Of a stretch of DNA of 64,000 nt, positions 12,501 to 23,952 are shown piece after piece. Position 1 is the first letter of the stretch. Each line of letters starts with the position of its first letter. The DNA is from Sthenelais limicola (taxonomy: Eukaryota; Annelida; Polychaeta; Phyllodocida; Sigalionidae). The stretch spans positions 132,794,941 through 132,858,940 of the forward strand of contig OW804096.1 in assembly GCA_942159475.1 (NCBI GenBank), read 5' to 3'. The position numbers and the translations under genes were made by a program. The notes beneath the pieces are model-generated. The model was given only the letters and a program-made list of their open reading frames with translations. It had not been told where the DNA came from and did not search any database.

Positions 12501-14636
12501 CATCACCCGGAAAAAAGCGCAGTTACGTAACAATAAAGTAGGTTATTTTTTTCTTTATACTTATGGTACTTTATACTGTATCAGTACAATTTTTTAATTT
12601 ATTTAATGTCTGGAAATATCAAGAAAAACTATGTATGAAATACAGATACACTCGGTTTAAAAATTCAAGTATCTTAATTTTGCATAAACACTTATATGTA
12701 GGACTGGATTATCAAAGCATTTACTTCATTCAAATTATCAGGGCGTCTGACCCAGTTCCACCTCCTCTAAAGTCTTTGGTCCGTATGTTAATAAAATTAA
12801 TTCAGATTTGTACAATTGATATAACCTATTTTATTGTGTTGAACTTAATCATCATGATTCCAATTCTGTCTGTTCCTTTCAGAAAAAATTTGCCAGTCAA
12901 TATAATGAAAAGATTAAAAAGAAAAAGGATGAGGAATTTAGGAATGCGCATCATCATCAAGTTCACCTGGTAGGTTTTTATCATGTCCAAATAAAGTGTT
13001 AAAAATTGTTGTTTTGATTAAGATATAGGCATAAGAATAAGTACAGATTTACCAAAAATTCACTGGTGAGGCTGGGGTCGAAAGTGACCCCAGTGATAAG
13101 TAACCATTGGATAACATACACAAGTTGCTTTTCAATGCGATAAGCATTCATCTCCTGTTAGAATAAAGCTGCTTTTTCACATATTGTTAAAGGTGTGTGA
13201 ATCGATAGAAACTCGGCTATTTTCTTTTAAATTATGTGAAGTTGACATTGCATGCCGTCTTTGGTCAAATTCTAATATATGCATGTATCAAGAATTTGTG
13301 TGCGGCTATTTCTATCTACCTCGTAAATTCGAATAGATTCATTAAACTTGATGCATCTTCTATTACGTTTTGCTTTTTCTCCAGAAAAGAGAAAGTCATA
13401 AAGTTCAAGTTGAAAAGAAATCGGATTTTATTCAAGAAGAAAGGAAGAAAACATTGGAGCGTTTAAGGAATTATAAAATGGTATGAGTATAAATGTCTTT
13501 GCTTTCTTGATATAATTGACAAAACGCCTTTCTTATTTAGATTTAGTTGCCGGTTTTAAGTCTTGGAAGATCTCCATCAGTCGGTTAGAATCTGATAATG
13601 TACTATATATCAATTAGAAAAATAATCTCACTTATTTTTTAGTCGTCATGTCTTATAACTAAATTCCCTTGGTCGTGTGCTACGCATCTATTATGTATGT
13701 TCTTAATTTCTCATTCTTTAGAAATATCCTAGTCCAGCAACGCTTAGACCTAAGAGAAGAAGGGGAGGTCAAACTAGTCAAGAAACTGACAGTGCTGCCA
13801 AAGATTATGTTGATTCGGGAAGCAAAACTCAGTCTCCCCGTCCGGCCGCTCCTCCTGTTCCGCCTCCAGCCACGATACCAAACAATATTCCTTCACCTCC
13901 AGATGACATTTTTGTTCCAACTCCACCAGGGCCTCCTCCGCCCCCACCCCCACCTGGTCCCCCTCCCCCTCTAGCTCCTCTACCCCCACCCCCGCCCCCG
14001 CCCCCACCTCCACCTCTCGCCGCTATCCCTCCACCACCTCCATCAACACCTGCGGTGTCCCCTTCAAAAGCCAAATTAGGATGCCAAGAGAATGCCAAAC
14101 GTCAGCCTACTCCAGATCAAGACCGTGGCCTTGATTTAAGTGGATTGGCACACGCTAAACACAATCTGAAGAAACGCGCACCAGTTTCCCCTGACGAGAA
14201 CAACGCCAACAAAAGTAAGATCATTAGTCTTAATAATAATATTTATACATGTATTAATAATTATACTTATTGAGACTAAGAAAGTGTTTGGATACAGCAA
14301 AAAAAGAAATTTAGAATTGATCCACATTCACATTCTTAAATTTATATATGATTTTTATGTTTGTTCTTCCCAGTCTTTTCATATCTAATAACATTTTTTT
14401 GTTCGACTTATTGTTATTACCTTTACTTTCCAGATGACCCAATGAACGATATGCTTCAATTAATCCGCCAAGGAGTTCAGTTGCGTCCAGTCTGCAATAC
14501 GGGGACTCCTGCATCACCTACCCCTGCACCTAGTGACGAACACACCCAACAGTTACAAGAAGTCCTGGAAAGAATTACACATCGACTCCAAGTTTACTCT
14601 GATGAAGAGAGTGACGGCAGTTTTGAGGATGATTAA
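9542..14636 (+). CDS. JMY: JMY/WHAMM-family actin nucleation-promoting factor
   Basis: Nine coding exons: 9542-10379, 10563-10644, 10856-10946, 11949-12117, 12377-12537, 12883-12969, 13385-13480, 13722-14214, 14434-14636. Phases agree throughout, giving 739 aa. Order: N-terminal WHAMM/JMY domain (LEDWVAIKDN, YFHVAWN, LPELPEEPRGVWAY, IQPFLDMREL), a coiled coil at about 280-540, a polyproline tract at about 555-620, a WH2 at 645-660 (LDLSGLAHAKHNLKKR), a second WH2-like segment at 677-692 (NDMLQLIRQGVQLRPV), then a connector helix and acidic tail. Proteins of this family bind actin monomers through WH2 and activate Arp2/3 on membranes; JMY can also nucleate actin alone. The length is nearer WHAMM (about 809 aa) than JMY (about 988), and a single ancestral gene is likely. 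The tail ends SDGSFEDD with no tryptophan. The ATG follows an acceptor at 9520-9521, so the 5' UTR is spliced. Confidence 0.95.
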
Positions 14637-16297
14637 TGCAGAATGGTGTTTAATAAATCGTCATTATGGGATGACTTATAATTATATATATCTAATATAA
14701 ACTATTCCCAGTCGTGTGTCCGTTCCACATGAGAATTATCAAGTCCTGTCCATGCATGTGATGTATTCCATGTGATCTTATCAATGTTTTATCAAACTGT
14801 ATTTTTATTTTAAAACAATATTTGCTTTGTCTTTCATGGTGAAGATCACCTAAAACTTGAGGTATTCTGGAATTCTAGCTGAGGGCTCCTAATGGAGCAG
14901 GATTCTAATCGAGACTTCCACTAGAGATGTATACTAAATTAGTAATAATTATACACAACTGTATAAGAACCGCCAATGTATTGAAGAGTCATATTAGGTA
15001 ATGTTCACAAATCTGTTGACATAATATACATTATATATAATAGACAAAGAAGAGCACGTCATTGGTATTATGAGGTTAATTGAATTTATTCACTTGATAG
15101 ATGAATGTGACTCTCGAGTATCATTAGTCTCTTTCCACGATTGGCGTTATGTTTGGGATCATTGTTTACGTTTTTGAATACCCGTCTAGTTCATTACTTA
15201 TTAGTACTATTTCACTCCCGGGAATATATGGTACACTGACATGTTACTCGTTTTTCCTTTATATTTAGTCAACACAGAAAACAATGAATCGGGACAATAT
15301 ATTGCACCCATTTTATTTCGTTTAATATAATTTTATATTATTTTGAATGTAAATATTTTTACCATTGCTTCTCGGTAAAGCCCCATAACCATCCGATAAC
15401 AGTTTGTCCATATTTATGAACAGGAAATTATCTACGATGATTAAATTTAGAAATATGCTTGTTCCTATGTTACGATAAAACGACATCAGGTTTCGAGTGG
15501 CTGTGTAACATTCGGACGTGACAAAATTGCACAATATTATTTCACCCAATCATTTTAGGTCATGAACTTCAGTCACTCTGAGTCATACTGACTCATTAAT
15601 TCCAGACGGATGAATACTCGAAGTGTGCAGAAACAGAGAGATTATGTAGATATAAAGGAAGTTTATTCAAAGGAGTGATATAAAGCCATCCGCTCAATCT
15701 CTAGCTCTTACAATATTGAGCTCGCTTCGCCCATAGGAAAATTTGGCAATTATATGGTGGGCCCGACCAAAAGGTTCATCCTTCTCTGATTTGTTTCTGT
15801 CCTGTGCAATTGTGGACATGCTTTTTATCATAACTAAATTTAATCATCGAACCAAACAATTGAAATTATCTCAATTTTAATTGCTGACGCCAATTATTTA
15901 ATGCATGTGTGCAATGTAGCAATTGTTAAGTTGCGAGACCAATGCTGCAGTCTGTGTTATCCTGTAAAATTAATCTCTATGTGCAGGCATTGATCGTGTG
16001 GTAACCGAGCTGACAGTGTCTTATTATGCAATGCATCATGTAATGTTATTTTTAGTCCACAATCCAACACCTCCCGAAGACATGGCATGGAAACTTATTG
16101 ACGTTGGGCATATCGGCCGGAAATAACGAAACATTTCAAGGCGTTGTCGCTAGAAATCCTTTACAATTGTCACGAATATTTCTTGTATTTAGGCATAGAA
16201 AAGAGAAACCCTATCTGTGAAAGCAGTATTCCCAAGTATGGTCTAAACGTTACCAGCATTTTCTGTAGACCTGCTTGATGTCAATTGATTTTCTTAT

Positions 16298-17041
16298 TAG
16301 GAGGGTAGCCTCTGTGTTTTTCTGTTTTAAGTTGTATTTCGATTGAATGGGCGCAGCCTCCTTTTAGTATCACTATAGGAAAGGTATACTTATACAGGAG
16401 CCTCTGTCGCACCCCTGGCTAAGTCTAAATTGGAGGGGTGGCCTGTCAGTGGCCACATGGGTCTGTTTTGACTGTGTTGGCTGGTGCTGTTAAGTAGAGG
16501 AGTGTATTGGCTTGGCCTGTTTGCTGTGAGTGACAGGGAGGGAGGAGGGAGGACAGGGAGGGAGGTGTACAGACTGGCTGTGATTGACAGGGGGTTGGGT
16601 ACTAGGCAGGGGGTTGGCTACTAGGATGGTGCTTGAGGATAAGTGAACAACCCTGAAAGCTTGTGAATAGTTACTAGGCAGGGGGTTGGCTACTAGGCAT
16701 TCCTACTAGGCCAGGCCTACAAGTGTGATCTGACAAGCTACATCCTGTAAGATCTTTATCTTTGGATCTGTAGACTGTCATCTGTACATCTGTGTAAACT
16801 GATTTCAGTGAGAGGAAATATCTGAGGAGATCATCAGATAAGTTATGTAACTGAAGTGTAACATCACTGTGAAATGCCTCCTGCTGATTGTGGCCCAGAG
16901 TGGAGGAGGCCAGGTTTGGAAGTTAGTGATGGTTGCCTATGCAATCAAATGAAAAAAAGAAATACAAAAAAAGAACTATATACTAAAAATTAGAAGCAAA
17001 AGAAAATAGCAGTTAGGCAAATCAGCTGGGCTACCCTCCTA
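16298..17041. mobile_element. Candidate TIR element with internal G-rich tandem repeats
   Basis: taggagggtagcc at 16298-16310 is the exact reverse complement of 17029-17041, so 744 bp is framed by 13-bp inverted ends. Base composition inside differs from the surroundings: it is G-rich on the plus strand, with repeated 'tactaggcagggggttggc' units between about 16590 and 16700. No open frame looks like a transposase, and no clear target duplication is visible. Confidence 0.5.
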
Positions 17042-17556
17042 GTATCGAAAGATACTATAGCAATTGGGCAGTAGTATGTTGTCTTGTTAAATATCACCTG
17101 AGAACGGGGCAATTGGTGATTTGATTATTAATATTTTCAGTTCAGTGGGTTGCTTGCAAGTAATGTAGAGTTTGAAAACTTGATTCCAATTTCCGAATAA
17201 ATTCATCCATGTCCTTCGGAGTGAATAGTGATTGCAATTATTCAATAAACCTGATTTCAACGGACAGTGATGGTTGTCCCATACATGCAGTGTGCATGTC
17301 TTATTTATCAAGCTGTACCTGCGTGCATATATAAGCGGTTTTGTTTACATGTATACTGAATAAAAGCTGTGAAAACGAATCCATAACTGGAAATCCTATT
17401 CGTGGTGTTCTGTCATTTTTTCTTCAATTATATAAATTTTGGATCTCCTTTCTTGATTTAATAATCGATGGAGGGACAGTAGATTTGTTGGCAAGTTGTA
17501 ATTTACATTGGACTCAAGAATTCTAATCACAAACAAGCGACGTCTTGGATATATGT

Positions 17557-17562
17557 TTTATT
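17557..17562 (-). promoter_or_regulatory. Candidate poly(A) signal of BHMT-a
   Basis: Minus-strand AATAAA about 305 nt beyond the BHMT-a stop codon. This is a positional inference only. Confidence 0.35.
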
Positions 17563-17866
17563 GTGTGCAATTATTAAACTTATATACAGTATTATTCCCT
17601 TTAAATGTTATAACATTTGTTGTCGCCCTATTCAATCTCTGACATGAAGAAGAGCAGAATGGGAATAGATTGACATAATATAGGGAATATATAGTTTGAC
17701 AGTTCAGAGGACAGGTAACGTTTCTTATTCCTTTAAATATTTCCCCCGTTAGTCTAGAACCTATAACTATGTTTCTGGTGCTCAGTGTCTATTTCGTCCT
17801 AATAAATCGATCGAATTCAATCCTATATAATGTCTGATAACTCATTTCTGCTAATTGTTCTTAGCA

Positions 17867-20800
17867 TTAGCTGCTTGTCGCCTTGCGCTTTTGGAACAGT
17901 TCTTTCAATTCGTCCTGTGATGTATCGGCAGTCTTTTGTTTGAGGATTGTGTCACCCTGGAAAAGAGAGGTATACCATGTTAAGTCTTCATGTGATTTGA
18001 CACATACTTGCGATACATTACAATTTACTGAAGTAAACGAAAGTAGCTTCTTATATTGCGTTGACTCAGAAAATAGGAATTAAATCACACTAGTAGTAGA
18101 GGTTAATTTACTACCTTCCTACATGAATTACATGTATACATATGAAATTTCCCCCAGAGACCCGCAAACGTGTTGCGTTCGGAATTGATTTAATCCTTTG
18201 AAAAATTAGTATTTACCCTCAAAAGGATGGATTTTCTCTATATCTGTGATTTGTCCTGATATATTTTCAAAAGATACTTACAGCTGTGACACCCCAGGCA
18301 TCGGGCTTGGACATGGAGGCAGCAAATGGTCGTCCAGAGGATGGGTTGATATCCTCCCAGTAGTCCTTGCGGGCACGGGCACGCACCCATGGTTTCGTGT
18401 GCATCTTGAGGCCACCTCCCCACATGTCGTGCTTCTCGCTGCCAACTGGCAACTTCTTCCTCTCAACAGCCAACTCCTCTGCTACAGCGCGGACGTGGTA
18501 TGGTTCAAAACCACAACAACCTCCGATGTACCTCACTCCTAAATCCCAGGCCTCGCGGGCATACCTGTGCATCTCCCATCTGGTGCAGATCCTTGGCTCC
18601 AAAGCTGGAAAGAAAGATGTGTAGAGTAAATACATATGTCACGACACTAATTGGAGATTATAGCTTGAATTTATTCTAGAATATTGAATATACTCTTGGG
18701 TATTTAAGCACACAAATTCGGAACCAGCAGATATTCAAAACAAGTTAAAAAAAAGGTTGCTAGTCGACATTTTCCCTTTGAGGTTATCTAATGTATAGCA
18801 GATAATCACAGGACAGCAATTGAGTTCTCCGGGTGCACAAGGTATCTCTCATACTTACCGAATGGGAACTCGGGCAGGTCAATGAAGCCTTGCCTGCTGG
18901 CATCAGGTGTGTTGAAAGCGAGAGGTTGCGTCATGAGGTATGGCTTCAGTCCCGCTGCATCCAGAGCTGTCTTCATTTTCTTGATTCCCTCAAGTGTGAC
19001 GAATGGGTCGAAATGGCAGTTGATTCCAACAATGTCGGCTCCTAAAATAAAATTCAATTTTCAACACTGTTATCATCATATATATACTTATTAATTAAAA
19101 GCAAAACCTCAATTCCCCAAGTAATATCGGAGAGAAATTATGGATCAAACAAATGAAGAAGTAGAGTTGAAAAAACCCACCTGCTTTAGCCATTCTAACA
19201 GCACATTCCCCAGCAGAAACTCCGTGGAGGTCACCGTCAGGTCCAATGCACATTGACGCTGCAACGGGCTTTCCTGACTCTTTACAGACTTCAATGGCCC
19301 ACTCCATTTCCTCGATGTGTTCATAGTACTGGAATAAATGATGAAACAAATGATATTTTTAGAAATATATCCAGCATCCAGTTCCAAAATATGGACGTGT
19401 ACACAGTACCACTTATTGAAGTCAATAAATTAGTTTTCCTATTTTGAGATAAAAAGTTGGCCAATCAAACCTTGCTCCCATTTAAACGATATCGATGTTA
19501 TATAATTATTGTTTTCATTTTCAAGGTGTTAATTCCTTACCTCGCATAGAAGGAAGTCGACATCATTTTTTATGAAGACTTCAATTTGTTTCCTGAACTC
19601 GCCTTGAACAGATTCTTTTCCCTTTCCGGATAAATAGCTTGGGCATTGACAGATTCCACCCAGAACCAAGGCATCCCCTTCGGCGGCGACTTCCTTGGCA
19701 AGATCACAGGCTGCTTGATTGATTCCAGCTCCCTGTGTGAAATAAAAACAACAGTTAAGTAATCTCAAAATTGTCTAGTTAATATACAACTAGTTTGAGC
19801 TAAAACGCTTTAGGCAATGGACTATAGTCAGTAGTCCGGATCGAAAGGCCCAAATGTTTAACTGAAAACTCCCATTTTACTATACTACTCGCATGCATAC
19901 ATTATTTCACCACAGTGACTTCAACGTTTGACTTCAACTATTACGTAACCATGCGTAATAGTCATGGTAACTACGTACATTCTTTTGTTTTGTTAATATT
20001 ATATAACCACTATTTTATTATGGTTTTCACAATTTGCCCAGCACACGAACGGGCAGTAACAGAGCTGTTGAGGTAAGAGTAGCCAGCTTCCGCCCAGCCG
20101 CACTCACCACGGCAGCCATCATACTTTTGCCGCGTCTTACTCAGATTGGTGCCTATCTATTGCATAACTATAATCGGCTATGCCCTATGTTAGTCCGATT
20201 ACGTAATCGTATGTGTCAAGTATATAATGTTGTTTTGTATTTCGTTTTGCTATAATTTTACAATCATGTAATGATTATTCTATGGTATTTCTCCTATATT
20301 ACGTAAGGTTAGGTAACCTATACCCTACAGAGGACCTGCACGTCCTTTCAGTTTCACCGGTCACTCTTTCTCTTTTCTCTTATCAATTTCATGTCATAAG
20401 TCATTCTCAACATACAAGAGTTTCATCATTTTACATATTTTCTCGACAGAGCGAATTTATAATAAGAAAGGATAATGTTATATCTCATTGTCACACATTA
20501 ATTACTGGGTCATGTTACTTTCAACGCTTTTAATATTCGTTCATTTCTCATGTATATGGGTACCTCTCGTTACCTCATGCAGTCACCTGGCTAATCGATT
20601 GGTGCTGACTGGCCATTGGTCACAGTACAGTGCAAAGCCATTACAGATGAACTACCCATATAATAGATAAATTGTTACCGTGACGATAGGATATTTTATT
20701 TTAGCTTATTTAAGTCTTAGATGCAATGCAGATATGTGCATTTGTTAATATAGATAACCCTCGGGTGAATATTTGCCTCCAGAATAAATAAATAATTAAA

Positions 20801-22741
20801 TAACTGGGCCAATTTTCCTTCCGCCATACCAAAATAACGAGTAAAGAACGACCATGTACTTACGCTATGCTTGGACTGAGCCTCATTTCCCCTGTTCTCC
20901 AGCTTATCATCGCTGGCGTAGAAGGTGAAAGCTTGCATAATGTCTGCTCCTGCTCGGAGGAACTCACGGTGAAGCTGGCGCACTGTGCAATGGAAGAAAT
21001 ACAATTACGAATAAAGGAACAGGAAATTTCCTTTAAAGTTGTTTTCAATCAATATCCTAGGTCGGCAACTGTGGCCAGGGAAGAGGATCCCCTTGGTAAG
21101 GCTTATCGCCTTGCCCCTATGTTCACAAACAACATTAATTTTTGTTCCAATATGAATCGGATTCCCATTTATATTTCATAATTATATTCGCCAAGTTATT
21201 CAATAATAAAACATGATTTTATCAAATATGAAAAATGTCTAGTGCGTAACATTACTTGTTTTAGACAAGATGAATATAAATTTTCTGGTTAGGAAGGCTT
21301 AGGACTAATTTATCACTTTGTTAAATAAAGACGCATAATACAGAAAAAGTTTGTTAAACCAATTTGTTGCACTCTTGCATTTGATAATGCAAAGATTTTG
21401 GGAAAACACGTGAACAAATCTTACCGGCTTCTGGATGTTCTACGGTCGCTTCTGGTGTCCATGGTCCAGCCTTCACATAACCTCTTTTCTCTAGAGCAAA
21501 GACGAAACCTCCGTCTCCAATAACTGGCCCCTCTGCCAATCTTTCAAGAATTCCCTTCTTTGCCTAAATGTGAATATCACAATTAAGCATTACTACAATG
21601 TAGCAATAACGATATGTGGATATAAACCTTGCTAGAGATTAATTCAAATTCCATGCACACATAATTTCATTATGCCATAAATATCTTGTTTTATGGGTCC
21701 ATAGGAGAGATAAAGAAAATAGATTTGTGGAGCCTTAGGATTCAAGTTTAAAAAAGAACTTATTTGCCACATATACCTGCCCACGCTGGGGGAGCGAGGC
21801 TCTCAATGCATACATATTATTACGTAATTGCCACATCTGTTTAATAAACTAGATTGAACCAGTCACAACAGTAATCGCACAGCCCTACCACAGGCACACC
21901 TGACATGATAATCGTTCTTCAATTTCTGATATATTTTTTTTAATTTTTTGTTATTCCATTTAAGGCCAAGTCATTAAATTACAAGTACAATAGTTAGAAA
22001 AATACGCATTTTGTCGTTCAACGACGTTTCTCATACGTTGCCTCAATACCTATCTTTTTAAGGAGTAAATCTTTTTACAGAGCAATAAAATTTCATGTAA
22101 GACCATTCTCTGTTGCTATTAAGTAGCTTACTTTTTAATACAGATTAGACTGGTACTTAACCATTATATAATCATTCAAATACAATACTCTTATCCACTA
22201 AAAACAGGACCATCTAACTGATCTTTGTCCAAGGACCTTTCGACTCCGCGTATTTCGTTAATATCTTCATTTAGATCATTTTTACGGTTGTTACCACATG
22301 TCATTAATACATAATCAATCACCTGAACTACACAGACTATCTGTTAACCTTTTTGCACCGTCACCAACTCGGGTGAGATTGAGACTATTACCATGACCAA
22401 TACAATCTTCAGTGATTTTTATTCGATTGTTTAAATACGGTCCCTATCGAGAAATCTTTTCTTCCATTCCACCTTGATTTTGGTGTTAAAAGATTCTCTA
22501 CTATTCTCACTTCTCAAGTCACCCGGGAGGCTGTTCCATAATCTTCTCCCCCTATCGTACACACATATACATATATGTCTCCAATACAAACCCGTGTAAG
22601 TAGCATCATTCACTTTGGTATTCGTGGAAAGACATAACATCTAAAGCTATCTAAAATCATGATGTCGCCAGGTATAAGTTTGCAAAGAATACTACCATAG
22701 TGCCCATAAAAGATAAATGAGAAAAATTCACTCACGGTCAT
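17867..22741 (-). CDS. BHMT: Betaine-homocysteine S-methyltransferase, copy a
   Basis: Eight coding exons in transcript order: 22736-22741, 21425-21563, 20864-20982, 19541-19732, 19181-19328, 18859-19041, 18282-18604, 17867-17956, giving 399 aa (human 406). The enzyme transfers a methyl group from betaine to homocysteine, yielding methionine and dimethylglycine, in the cytosol. Landmarks: [20 protein letters not shown] near the N-terminus, GINCHFDP with Cys210, and [10 protein letters not shown] with Cys292 and Cys293. These three cysteines match the zinc ligands 217, 299 and 300 of human BHMT, with a constant offset of 7. The first coding exon is only ATG ACC before a GTGAGT donor. A TATAAAA box lies about 95 bp upstream. 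Intron 1 carries a LINE fragment. BHMT-b lies in tandem upstream and has nearly the same exon sizes. Confidence 0.97.
20027..20122 (-). other. Short GC-rich ORF inside BHMT-a intron 3, unassigned
   Basis: A 31-codon minus-strand frame starts [13 protein letters not shown] and continues with Arg, Ala, Ser and Thr but no acidic residues, like a mitochondrial presequence. It is GC-richer than the surrounding intron and contains an internal GTGAGT after GCCGTG that could act as a splice donor. No partner exon was identified. It may be chance. Confidence 0.2.
22434..22640 (-). mobile_element. LINE reverse-transcriptase C-terminal remnant in BHMT-a intron 1
   Basis: The minus-strand frame contains [16 protein letters not shown] followed by [17 protein letters not shown]. 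The 'RlWNsLP..lr...s...Fk..l' pattern is typical of the end of non-LTR retrotransposon ORF2 proteins. Only about 60 residues remain, so this is a truncated relic in the same orientation as the host gene. The clade cannot be assigned. Confidence 0.6.
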
Positions 22742-22833
22742 TTTGTCGATAAGTTGTCAACTTGCACGTCAGTTTGTAGTGGATTTCGGAATGATGCCTT
22801 GTCGGAATGATGATCACAGACGAACGATCAAGT

Positions 22834-22840
22834 TTTTATA
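22834..22840 (-). promoter_or_regulatory. TATA box of BHMT-a
   Basis: Minus-strand TATAAAA about 95 bp upstream of the ATG. A CCACGCCC (KLF/Sp-like) word lies about 15 bp further upstream, near 22853-22860. A start site near 22805 is inferred from the usual TATA spacing. Confidence 0.6.
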
Positions 22841-23001
22841 CGGTTGACTGCTGGGCGTGGACACCTATAGAGGGAGGGGGTAGAAGAGCCCATTCCACAA
22901 TCTGGGGGACGTAGCTTGTACAGGAATGTTTACCAACAAACACGCGCATTACTGACGCAGTATCGCATTATCGGACAACTTCATGTTAATCTCGGTGTAT
23001 G

Positions 23002-23238
23002 TGGGTCAGATTTTCAGAAAATGTACAATTCAACTTCGCCAATTTTCTCAAATAACCAAAATTTCAGACGAAAATAAAATTCAAAATACAGTTCAACCTA
23101 GCCAAACAGATTGCTAGAATCAATGCAATACCGAATATTCTCGAATTTACCTAATATTGTCTAAATTGGTATCTAATTTAGCAGAATTTACTAAATGTGT
23201 ACAGCTGCCAAATGTACATTTTCTGAAAATCTGACCCA
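23002..23238. mobile_element. TIR element (MITE), copy 1
   Basis: 237 bp with perfect 23-bp terminal inverted repeats at 23002-23024 and 23216-23238 (starting tgggtcagattttcag). Very similar to 27065-27299. No coding capacity. The flanks carry 'tatg'-like sequence on both sides, so a TA-containing target site is possible. Confidence 0.85.
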
Positions 23239-23715
23239 TATGTAGCATAATATGGTAGCTAATAATGAAAATATACATACCTTTAAAAATAACATTTTAG
23301 CTTAACATTTTACTTGTGAATTACAATGAGGGCAATTGTGCAAACGATTTAAATACATCATTGGTATCTTTAAATAGACGTAATGTTTCATTTTTAAGAT
23401 TAGCACCAATATGAGAAAAGAGCAGCGTTATCCAGTCGGTTCTGCCGAGGCTAACAACTTATTCTGGTTTAAACCAGAATATGTCGGTTTTAACTTCATA
23501 TGCCCCAGACAGCAAGATTGTTTGCCCTTTAGTCTTTCCTACAAGTTTGTCTTACATATTATCGCATTGTTCTTTGGGCCCTAGCATTTGGACAATGCGT
23601 CGATTATACTGTCATATACTTGTATACAGAACGTCATGTATCATCAAGGATAATCTTACGTACCAAAATTGTCACTCTGTTGATGGCTAAGTGTTTGTCT
23701 GCCTTTGGATATTAG

Positions 23716-23952
23716 GCCGGGCCCACACATTCAAGAACTCAGAGCCGAATTGGCCTTAAGACAATTCGTATGAATTCAAAATCATTCCTAAGAAACATAC
23801 TTGAGTTCGGTAATGTGTGAGCTTTCTTTGGGAGAAACCTCCAATTCATATGGAAATTCATGGGATCTTACGACAATTTATGGGCAAAATTTTGGACTTT
23901 CGTGAGTCCCCAATTCGTACGAATTGCAAGTTCTTGAATGTGTGGGCCCGGC
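23716..23952. mobile_element. TIR element (MITE), second family
   Basis: 237 bp bounded by perfect 24-bp inverted repeats, 23716-23739 and 23929-23952, starting gccgggcccacacattcaag. The interior has further short inverted words (aattcgtatgaatt, caattcgtacgaattg). No open frame. Single copy in this window. Confidence 0.8.

Larger units (their letters stand above)
14637..17866. other. Intergenic between JMY and BHMT-a (convergent)
   Basis: Holds the JMY and BHMT-a 3' UTRs. AATAAA at 14652-14657 lies 15 nt after the JMY stop, close but possible. On the minus strand AATAAA at 17557-17562 is about 305 nt after the BHMT-a stop. A G-rich block at 16298-17041 with inverted ends is listed separately. 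Otherwise AT-rich, with no supported exon. Confidence 0.5.

Noticed and set aside
13774..14098. Minus-strand Gly/Glu-rich frames
   Set aside because: Antisense shadows of the JMY polyproline exon.
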